Shown: in pieces, positions 50,629-56,828 of the stretch
Layout of the letters: each line of letters begins with the position of its first letter
Numbering within the stretch: position 1 is the first letter of the stretch
The notes under the pieces: model-generated
What the model saw: the letters and a program-made list of their open reading frames with translations, nothing else
Databases searched by the model: none
What the model was told of the DNA's origin: nothing
Assembly (NCBI RefSeq): GCF_014842255.1
Contig: NZ_JACYVH010000011.1
Span: 4,092-60,919, forward strand
Length of the DNA: 56,828 nucleotides
Reading direction: 5' to 3'
Origin: Frigoribacterium sp. CFBP 13712
GTDB taxonomy: Bacteria > Actinomycetota > Actinomycetes > Actinomycetales > Microbacteriaceae
Position numbers and translations under genes: made by a program

Positions 50629-51741
50629 TCAGCCGAGCGTCGCCGACGCGGCCAGCGGCATCCCGAGCGCCGCCGCGACGCCGGCGTTCGTGACCTCGCC
50701 CGCGTGCACGTTCACCCCGGCCGCGAGCGCCGGGTCGGCCGCCGTCGCCGCGTCGAGGCCGCGGTCGGCCAGGGCCACGACGTACGGCAGCGTCGCGTTC
50801 GTCAGCGCCCGCGTCGACGTCTCGGGCACCGCGCCCGGCATGTTCGCGACGCAGTAGTAGACGGCGTCGTGCACGGCGAAGGTCGGGTCGTCGTGGGTGG
50901 TGGGCCGCGACCCCTCGAAGCAGCCGCCCTGGTCGATCGCGATGTCGACCAGCACCGCGCCCGACCTCATGCCCGCGACCATCTCGTCGGTGACGAGCTT
51001 CGGCGCGGCCGCCCCCGGGATCAGCACCGATCCGATCACGAGGTCGGCGTCGCGCACCTGGACCGCGATCTCGTGCGGCGTCGACGGCCGCGTCTGGATC
51101 CGTCCGTCGAAGCGCGCCTCGAGAGCCCGGAGGCGCGGCAGCGACAGGTCGATCACGGTCACGTCGGCGCCGAGGCCGAGCGCGTTCGCGGCGGCGTGCT
51201 CGCCGGCGACACCGCCGCCGATCACGACGACCTTGGCGCGCGGGGTGCCCGGCACTCCGCCGAGCAGGGTGCCCCGACCGCCGGAGGCGCGCATCAGCTG
51301 GTACGCCCCCACCGTGATCGAGAGCCGCCCGGCCACCTCGCTCATCGGCTGCAGCAGCGGCAGCGAGCGGTCGGGCAGCTGCACCGTCTCGTAGGCGATC
51401 GCGGTCGTGCCCGAGGCGACCAGCGCCTCCGTCAGCTCGCGGTCGGCGGCCAGGTGCAGGTAGGTGAAGAGCACCTGATCGGCGCGCAGGAGGCGGTGCT
51501 CGGCCGCGATCGGCTCCTTCACCTTGAGCAGCAGATCGGCCCGGGCCCAGACCTCGTCGGCCGTCGGCACGATGGTCGCGCCGGCCGCGGCGAAGTCGTC
51601 GTCGAAGATCCGCGAACCCGTGCCCGCCCCGCTCTCGATCAGCACCTCGTGCCCTCGGCGCACCAGGGCGTCGACGCCAGCGGGCGTGATGGCCACGCGG
51701 TTCTCGTTGTTCTTGATCTCGGTGGGCACTCCGACGCGCAT
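50629..51741 (-). CDS. ald: Alanine dehydrogenase
   Basis: 370 residues. Interconverts L-alanine and pyruvate/ammonia with NAD. Pyruvate-binding Lys75 (LLLKVKEP) and His96 (TYLHLA) are present, as is the NAD motif [14 protein letters not shown] (about 170-183). The length is normal. It is divergent from an Lrp/AsnC gene, the arrangement of ald with its activator AldR in actinobacteria, so alanine-dependent activation is likely. Confidence 0.96.
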   Translation of the reverse strand: MRVGVPTEIKNNENRVAITPAGVDALVRRGHEVLIESGAGTGSRIFDDDFAAAGATIVPTADEVWARADLLLKVKEPIAAEHRLLRADQVLFTYLHLAADRELTEALVASGTTAIAYETVQLPDRSLPLLQPMSEVAGRLSITVGAYQLMRASGGRGTLLGGVPGTPRAKVVVIGGGVAGEHAAANALGLGADVTVIDLSLPRLRALEARFDGRIQTRPSTPHEIAVQVRDADLVIGSVLIPGAAAPKLVTDEMVAGMRSGAVLVDIAIDQGGCFEGSRPTTHDDPTFAVHDAVYYCVANMPGAVPETSTRALTNATLPYVVALADRGLDAATAADPALAAGVNVHAGEVTNAGVAAALGMPLAASATLG

Positions 51742-51895
51742 GGGCGTCTCCTGTCGCGTCAGGGCCTCGCGGGCCGGTCGTCGTCGATCGATGAGACGAT
51801 GCTGTCGATCATTCGTTTCACTCGTGTTTCGACCGAAGAAGATTCTGCGAGACCGGATGGATCGACCCGATGACACCCTGCGAGAGGCGCTGAGC

Positions 51896-52429
51896 ATGAC
51901 CGGATCGAACGATCTTCGACCTGCAGGAGGCGCGGCGGGCGACGGAGCCGTCGCCGCGCCTCCTGCGGACCTCGACGAGGTCGACCGCCGCCTCCTCGAC
52001 GTGCTCGCCACCGACGGCCGCCTGTCGAACGCGGCGCTCGCCGCGGCGGTCGGCGTCGCGCCGTCGACCGCGCACACGCGACTCCGGTCGCTGATCGACC
52101 GCGGGGTGATCACCGGGTTCCTGACGAGCGTCGACCAGCGTCGCATCGGCCGCCCGCTGCAGGCGGTCATCGGCGTGACCCTGCGCCCGGGGTCGCGGCA
52201 GGCGGCGATCACCGCGTTCTCGGAGGCCGTGCGGAGTCTGCCCGAGGTGCTGCAGGTGTTCTTCCTCGGTGGGCACGACGACTTCATCGTGCACATCGCC
52301 GTCTCGGACTCGAGCGAGATCCGCACCTTCGTCGTCGACCATCTCTCGGCCCAGCCGAGCGTGGCGTCGACGCGGACGAGCATCGTCTTCGACTACCACC
52401 GCAACGGGGTCGCGGCCTCGTTCCGCTGA
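51896..52429 (+). CDS. Lrp/AsnC family regulator (AldR-like)
   Basis: 177 residues from the ATG at 51896, with GAGAGG eight bases upstream; an earlier in-frame ATG at 51857 is possible. A 25-residue linker is encoded by the long hairpin at 51923-51966. The helix-turn-helix follows (about 30-75: LSNAALAAAVGVAPSTAHTRLRSL), then the RAM/AsnC ligand domain (about 85-170). It is divergent from ald. Confidence 0.93.
   Translation: MTGSNDLRPAGGAAGDGAVAAPPADLDEVDRRLLDVLATDGRLSNAALAAAVGVAPSTAHTRLRSLIDRGVITGFLTSVDQRRIGRPLQAVIGVTLRPGSRQAAITAFSEAVRSLPEVLQVFFLGGHDDFIVHIAVSDSSEIRTFVVDHLSAQPSVASTRTSIVFDYHRNGVAASFR
51923..51966. repeat. Long hairpin of facing GGAGGCGCG motifs inside a gene
   Basis: Arms GCAGGAGGCGCGGCG (51923-51937) and its perfect complement (51952-51966) surround an inner dyad CGACGG-AG-CCGTCG. 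It encodes the poorly conserved linker before the helix-turn-helix of the Lrp protein. Confidence 0.85.
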
Positions 52430-52563
52430 ACACCCGGCGCCGAGGGAGGGGCGCCCTCGTCGTGCCGACCACCCGCGGGGCGACCCCCTGGCCGGCTCTT
52501 ATCACCCTCGCCGGCTCCTGTCGACGGAGCCCGGGAATCCCCTCGGCGGCCTACGGTCGAGGT

Positions 52564-53670
52564 ATGCAACTCACCGGCCCCAGCGAACCGGGCTCGCTCA
52601 CGCGTCTCGTCGCCGACGACCTCCCCTCCGACGTCGAGGGCTCCCTCCGACTCGGCATCGCCCTGACCAGCCGAGGAGGCGCGGCGCCCGTCCCCGGGGC
52701 GGGGCGCACCGCCGACCTGTGGCGGGCCCTCGCGACGCTCGCCGCCCACGATCTCGGCGCGGCCCGCGCCGTCGAGCCGCACCTCGACGCGTTCGCCATC
52801 CTGCAGCAGGTCGATGCGGCGGGCGGCGCCGACGCGGCCGGCGCGACCCGCGCCTCCGACGCGACCGGCACGCCCGACGCGACGGACGCACCGGGCGCGA
52901 CCCGCGCCTCCTCGGCGGCGACACGCAGCTGGGGCGTCTTCGCGGCCGAGCTGCCCGGCACCCGTCTCGAGGCGCAGCAGATCGGCGACGGCTGGTCGCT
53001 CTCGGGTGAGAAGGGCTGGTGCTCGCTCGCCGGCGTGCTCGACTCGGCGCTCGTCACGGCCTGGGTCGACGACGAGCGGCGGCTGTTCTCGGTCGACCTG
53101 CGGCAGGGCGGTGTCGAGGTCGTCGACGGCGCCTGGCACGCCCGTGGGCTGGTCGAGATCCCCTCCGGCCCGGTGCGCTTCGACGCCGTCGCGGCCTCGC
53201 CGGTGGGCGCCCCCGGCTGGTACCTCGAACGGCCCGGCTTCTCGTGGGGCGGCATCGCCGTCGCCGCGTGCTGGTACGGCGGGGCCGTGGGCATCGCCCG
53301 CGCGCTGCACCGCACGGTCGTCCGACGCGACCCCGACCCCCACACCGCCGCCGCGCTCGGAGCCGTCGACGAGCGCCTCTCCGACGCCCGACGCGCCCTG
53401 GCCGAGGCCGCCGAGCTCGTCGACGCGGGCCGCGCGACCGGCGCCGACGGCCGTCTGCTCGCCAAGCGGGTCCGTGCGACCGTCGCCCATGCCGCCGACG
53501 ACGTGCTGACCCGGGTCGGTCGCGCGCTCGGCCCGGCTCCCCTCGTCGCCGACGCCGCCCACGCCAAGCGGGTCGCCGACCTCACGCTCTACCTGCGCCA
53601 GCACCACGCCGACGCCGATGACGCGTCGCTCGGCCGCCAGCTGCGCGAGAGCGCGGTCGCCCCGTGGTGA
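52564..53670 (+). CDS. Acyl-CoA dehydrogenase-like protein
   Basis: 368 residues. Middle and C-terminal parts resemble acyl-CoA dehydrogenases (IGDGWSLSGEKGWCSLAGVLDSALV; ...WGGIAVAACWYGGAVGIARAL), but the catalytic Glu region is not obvious and the N-terminal domain is short. Three copies of the dispersed motif encode SRGGAAP and two TRAS(S/D) segments in a loop at about 38-122. It is the first of three genes with four-base overlaps. In this operon type the protein may act on a lipid or sugar intermediate rather than in beta-oxidation. Confidence 0.83.
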   Translation: MQLTGPSEPGSLTRLVADDLPSDVEGSLRLGIALTSRGGAAPVPGAGRTADLWRALATLAAHDLGAARAVEPHLDAFAILQQVDAAGGADAAGATRASDATGTPDATDAPGATRASSAATRSWGVFAAELPGTRLEAQQIGDGWSLSGEKGWCSLAGVLDSALVTAWVDDERRLFSVDLRQGGVEVVDGAWHARGLVEIPSGPVRFDAVAASPVGAPGWYLERPGFSWGGIAVAACWYGGAVGIARALHRTVVRRDPDPHTAAALGAVDERLSDARRALAEAAELVDAGRATGADGRLLAKRVRATVAHAADDVLTRVGRALGPAPLVADAAHAKRVADLTLYLRQHHADADDASLGRQLRESAVAPW

Positions 53671-55223
53671 GGTTCGACGCACGCGACCCCGCCGGCCCCG
53701 TCGAGGCGTGGGTCGCCGACGGGAGGCTGGCCGCGCTGCCGGTCGACCCGCGCCTCCTCGGCGACGGCTCCGGCTTCGGTTCGGCGGCCGGTCCGCTGCT
53801 CGTGCTCTCGGCGCACGCCGACGACGAGACGCTCGGCGCGGGCGGGCTCATCGCGCTCGCCGTGCGCTCGGGGCGCGCCGTCACCGTCGTGGTCGTCAGC
53901 GACGGAGCCGGCTCGCACCCCGACTCGACCACCACCTCGGCCGACGCCCTGTGCCACGAGCGCGCGGCGGAGGCGCGAGCCGCCCTCGACGAGCTCGGCC
54001 CCGGCATCGAGCTCGTGCTGATGGGCGTCGCCGACGGAGGACTGCAGGAGGCGCGGGTCGACATCCGCACCCGCCTAGCCTCGGTCGTCGCCGACGTCCG
54101 CCCGGCCGTCGTGCTCGCCCCCTGGCGCGGCGACGGTCACCGCGACCACCGCGTGCTCGGCGAGATCGCGGCGGAGCTGGTGCGGGGCGCCGCGGCCGAC
54201 GCCGGTGCCGTGGGCGCCGTGGGCGCCGGTGCCGAGGCGGTCGGTGCCGACCTCGCGCCGGCGCTGTTCGAGTACCCCGTCTGGCTCTGGCACTGGGGCG
54301 CCCCCGATCACCCCGACGTGCCGTGGGCGGATCTCGTGCGGGTCGAGCTCGACCCCGAGGCCCGCGCCGCCGCGGCTCGCGCCCTCGATCGGCACGCCTC
54401 GCAGCTGCGCCCGCTGTCGTCGCGCCCCGGCGACGAGGCCGTGCTGCGCCCCGACTTCGTCGCGCACTTCCGGCGCGACGCCGAGGTCTTCGTGCGCTCC
54501 GAGCCGCCCGAGCCGGCGCAGCCCGTGTCCGCGCAGCCCGCATCGGCGCAGCCCGAGTCGGCGCAGCCCGAGTCGGCGCCGCACGAGCCGGTGCTGCCCG
54601 AGACCGCGCAGCCCGAGCCCGCGCAGCCGCAGGGCACCCGCTTCGACGCGACGCACGCCCGCCAGGCGGATCCCTGGGGGGTCACGACGCGCTGGTACGA
54701 GCGGCGCAAGCGCGCGATCACGCTCGCGTCGCTGCCCGACGAGCGGCTCGGCTCGGTGCTCGAGATCGGCTGCTCGATCGGCGTCGTGACGGCCGAGCTC
54801 GCCGAGCGCGCGTCGTCCGTGCTGGCGCTCGACGTCTCCGAGGTCGCCGTCGGGCACGCCAGAGCGCGGCTCGCCGATCGTCCGCACGTGCGGGTCGAGC
54901 AGGCCGACGTGACGCGCGGGCTGCCCGACTCCGGCCCGTTCGATCTCGTGCTGATCAGCGAGGTCGGCTACTACCTCGACCCCGACCAGTTCGAGCGGCT
55001 GCTCGACGACGTCGAGCGGGTGCTCGCCCCCGCGGGCACCGTCGTCGCCTGCCACTGGCGGCACGGGGCCGACGACTTCCGGCAGAGCGGCGACGACGTG
55101 CACGCCGCCCTGCTCCGCCGCCCCGGGCTGCTCCCGGTCGCGCACCACGACGAGGACGACTTCGTGCTCGACGTGCGGTCGCGCGACGGGCGATCCGTGG
55201 CCGACCGGACGGGTCTGCGGTGA
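53667..55223 (+). CDS. Bifunctional PIG-L family deacetylase / SAM-dependent methyltransferase
   Basis: 518 residues from the GTG that overlaps the previous stop. The N-terminal half (about 40-250) is a zinc-dependent LmbE/PIG-L deacetylase with SAHADDETLGAGG (His50, Asp52, Asp53) and HRDHRVLGE. A repeat linker of AQPESAQPE units (about 280-320) joins it to a NodS-like class I methyltransferase (about 330-510; VLEIGCSIGVVTAELAE, LISEVGYYLDPDQFE). Such fused enzymes would remove an N-acetyl group from a sugar and methylate the product, as NodS does for chitin oligomers. It is the middle gene of the operon. Confidence 0.9.
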   Translation: MRFDARDPAGPVEAWVADGRLAALPVDPRLLGDGSGFGSAAGPLLVLSAHADDETLGAGGLIALAVRSGRAVTVVVVSDGAGSHPDSTTTSADALCHERAAEARAALDELGPGIELVLMGVADGGLQEARVDIRTRLASVVADVRPAVVLAPWRGDGHRDHRVLGEIAAELVRGAAADAGAVGAVGAGAEAVGADLAPALFEYPVWLWHWGAPDHPDVPWADLVRVELDPEARAAAARALDRHASQLRPLSSRPGDEAVLRPDFVAHFRRDAEVFVRSEPPEPAQPVSAQPASAQPESAQPESAPHEPVLPETAQPEPAQPQGTRFDATHARQADPWGVTTRWYERRKRAITLASLPDERLGSVLEIGCSIGVVTAELAERASSVLALDVSEVAVGHARARLADRPHVRVEQADVTRGLPDSGPFDLVLISEVGYYLDPDQFERLLDDVERVLAPAGTVVACHWRHGADDFRQSGDDVHAALLRRPGLLPVAHHDEDDFVLDVRSRDGRSVADRTGLR

Positions 55224-55963
55224 GCGCGCCGCGCCTCCTCGGCTCGCGTGTCCTGGGCCCGCGTGTCCTGGGGATCGCCGTCGTGGTGCCCGCCCGCGAC
55301 GAGTCCGCCCTGATCGAGCGCTGCCTCGCCGCCGTCGGGGTCGCACGGCACCGCCTCCACGACGATCACCAGGCGGTGCGGGTCGTCACCGTCGTCGTGG
55401 CCGACGCCTGCACCGACGACACCGCCGAGCTCGCCCGACGCGCCCCCGGCGTGACGGTGATCGAGACGGCCGGCGGCGCCGTCGGCGTGGCCCGCGCCGC
55501 CGGAGTCGACCGGGCCATGCGACTGCTCGCCGCAGAGGGCGTCGACGAGAGCGCCGTCTGGATCGCCAACACCGACGCCGACTCGGTCGTGCCGCCGCAG
55601 TGGCTCGTGGCGCAGGTGGCCCTCGCCGACGACGGCAGCGACGTGATGGTCGGCACCGTGCGACCCGACTTCGCCGACCTGAGCGCCGAGCAGATCGCGG
55701 CCTGGACGGCCCGGCACACGCCGGGGCGCCCGAACGGCCACGTGCACGGCGCGAACCTGGGGCTGCGGGCCAGCGCCTACCGGGCAGCCGGAGGGTTCGA
55801 CGCGCTCGACCTGCACGAGGACGTCGTGCTCGTCGAGCGGCTCCGCGAGACCGACGCCGTCGTCACCGCATCCGACGCCGGCGAGGTGCTGACCTCCGGC
55901 CGCCGCGTGGGGCGCACCCGCGGGGGGTACGCCGGGTACCTGGCCGTCGACCTGCTCGCGTAG
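55220..55963 (+). CDS. Family 2 glycosyltransferase
   Basis: 247 residues from a GTG overlapping the previous stop. A GT-A fold: VVVPARDESALIERCL at the N terminus, ADACTDDTAE, a DxD-like TDADS (metal/nucleotide sugar), GANLGLRASAYRAAGGF, and LHEDVVLVERL (catalytic ED region). No membrane segments. With the upstream genes it suggests synthesis of a modified amino-sugar glycoconjugate. Downstream (55946-56024) an imperfect 36-40-base tandem of CTCGATCTGCTCGCGGAG is seen. Confidence 0.9.
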   Translation: MSAPRLLGSRVLGPRVLGIAVVVPARDESALIERCLAAVGVARHRLHDDHQAVRVVTVVVADACTDDTAELARRAPGVTVIETAGGAVGVARAAGVDRAMRLLAAEGVDESAVWIANTDADSVVPPQWLVAQVALADDGSDVMVGTVRPDFADLSAEQIAAWTARHTPGRPNGHVHGANLGLRASAYRAAGGFDALDLHEDVVLVERLRETDAVVTASDAGEVLTSGRRVGRTRGGYAGYLAVDLLA

Positions 55964-56028
55964 GGGGGCGGCCCGGCGCCGCCTCGATCTGCTCGCGGAG
56001 GGGCGGCCCGGCGCCGCGCGGCCTCGAC

Positions 56029-56514
56029 CTACGCGGGGAGCGACGCCTCGATCAGCGACACGATCTCAGGGGCGTCGGGTTCGGTGGTCGGTCGGAAGCG
56101 GTGCACCGCGCCTCCGGGGGTGATCACGAACTTCTCGAAGTTCCACTTCACCTTGCCGGCCTTGCCGTCGGCGTCCGCCGCCTTCTTCAGCTCGGTGTAG
56201 AGCGGGTGCTCGTTGCGCCCGTTGACCTTGATCTTCTCCATCATCGGGAACGTCACGCCCCAGGTCGCCGAGCAGTACTCGTCGATCGCCTCGGACGACC
56301 CCAGCTCCTGCAGGAACTGGTTGCTCGGGAACCCGAGCACCGTGAAGCCGCGCTCGCCGTAGGTCTTCTGCAGCTCCTCGAGCTTCTCGTACTGCGGAGC
56401 CAGACCGCAGCGCGAGGCGACGTTGACGACCAGCACCACCTTGTCGCTGTAGGCGCCGAAGGTCGTGCTGTCGCCGCGCAGGGTGGTCAGGTCGATGGTG
56501 TCGAGTTCGCTCAT
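56029..56514 (-). CDS. Glutathione peroxidase family protein
   Basis: 161 residues. Reduces hydrogen and lipid peroxides; in actinobacteria, which lack glutathione, thioredoxin is the likely reductant. The active site is Cys36 (VASRCGL, cysteine not selenocysteine), Gln66 (GFPSNQF) and Trp124-Asn125 (VKWNFEKF); Cys81 may be the resolving cysteine. The ATG at 56514 gives normal length. It is a single gene, convergent with the glycosyltransferase. Confidence 0.96.
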   Translation of the reverse strand: MSELDTIDLTTLRGDSTTFGAYSDKVVLVVNVASRCGLAPQYEKLEELQKTYGERGFTVLGFPSNQFLQELGSSEAIDEYCSATWGVTFPMMEKIKVNGRNEHPLYTELKKAADADGKAGKVKWNFEKFVITPGGAVHRFRPTTEPDAPEIVSLIEASLPA

Positions 56515-56613
56515 GGCCCCGAGGGTACGCCGCGCGGATCGGCGGAAGCCTCCGCGAGCGGCCAGCCGCCCCGCGCCCCGCGCCGGGCCGCGCCCCGCCC
56601 CGCACCCCCGGGG

Positions 56614-56673
56614 TCGATGAGTCACGACTCGCCGCGGGGTCGGGAGGGTGCGCGGCGAGTCGTGACTCATCGA
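56614..56673. repeat. Perfect 23-base palindrome with GAGTCACGAC arms
   Basis: Arms at 56614-56636 and 56651-56673 are exact reverse complements around a 14-base loop (GGGTCGGGAGGGTG). It is the same family as 21024-21085. It lies upstream of the peroxidase gene, so it is not its terminator. The surrounding 56515-56828 shows no gene. Confidence 0.9.
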
Positions 56674-56711
56674 GCGGGCGAGCAGGGGGCGGGCGTGCGG
56701 GCGCACGGGAA

Positions 56712-56753
56712 AACCCCACCTCGCGAAGCCGTGAGGCCTTGCGGGGTGGGGTT
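56712..56753. terminator. Hairpin near the right edge
   Basis: AACCCCACCTCGC (56712-56724) pairs with GCGGGGTGGGGTT (56741-56753) at 12 of 13 positions, with AAAA before and TT after, a usual factor-independent layout in either direction. It probably ends a gene beyond the window. Confidence 0.6.
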
Positions 56754-56828
56754 CCACCGGGAACACGGGCCCCGGCCGGGGGCCGGAGCCCGAGTCGTCG
56801 TACTGAGAAGCGATGCCGCCGGAGCGGC

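Overview
The window is about 72% GC, very densely coded, rich in GTG starts, and carries operators of the actinobacterial IdeR, LexA and CsoR types. This points to an actinobacterium, most plausibly a Microbacteriaceae member (Curtobacterium/Frigoribacterium-like); the genus is a guess from gene style and repeats. It reads as chromosome: one tRNA, housekeeping and envelope genes, and no phage, integrase, IS element, rRNA or CRISPR array.

Layout. 0.1-9.1 kb: small membrane protein, NCS2 nucleobase permease, secreted M23 peptidase, LysR regulator with a divergent EamA exporter, and a LuxR-type two-component operon with a secreted protein. 9.2-15 kb: Mn/Fe superoxide dismutase, a molybdopterin oxidoreductase with its flavin reductase, a repeat-rich secreted protein, an atypical SDR, a tandem inverted-repeat array and a DUF3817 protein. 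15-22.8 kb: CopB-like copper ATPase behind a CsoR-like operator, TspO-like protein, aldo/keto reductase, AraC regulator, dCTP deaminase, quinone oxidoreductase. 22.9-25.5 kb: Asp23/Gls24 envelope-stress island with its own sigma factor, then tRNA-Gly(CCC). 25.6-30.1 kb: lipoproteins, zinc-ribbon protein, sortase-type surface acid phosphatase. 30.2-34.4 kb: IdeR-boxed ferric-siderophore ABC operon (ATPase, binding lipoprotein, double-length permease). 34.4-41.3 kb: large repeat array, DUF4190, DUF805, LysM protein, RecQ helicase, glutaminase, small hypotheticals. 41.4-45.5 kb: GMC oxidoreductase pair, NIPSNAP-like protein, and an operon of three very small ORFs. 45.7-52.4 kb: SDR, Ser/Thr kinase, GlsB/YeaQ protein, PLDc_N protein, deoC, a LexA-boxed small gene, alanine dehydrogenase with a divergent Lrp regulator. 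52.5-56.5 kb: a translationally coupled acyl-CoA dehydrogenase-like / PIG-L+methyltransferase / glycosyltransferase operon, and glutathione peroxidase.

Three things stand out beyond gene calling. (1) A non-palindromic core, GGAGGCGCG (extended form GAGGAGGCGCGGGTCG), is scattered in roughly 75 copies on both strands, in all reading frames, in tandems and as hairpin pairs. (2) Tandem arrays of about 90-115 bp inverted-repeat units at three intergenic loci share the core GARGTGACGC, with single-copy relatives elsewhere. (3) There are several under-described gene sets: the three-gene glycoconjugate-like operon at the right end, the micro-ORF operon at 45.1-45.5 kb, and two small genes each directly behind a LexA box.
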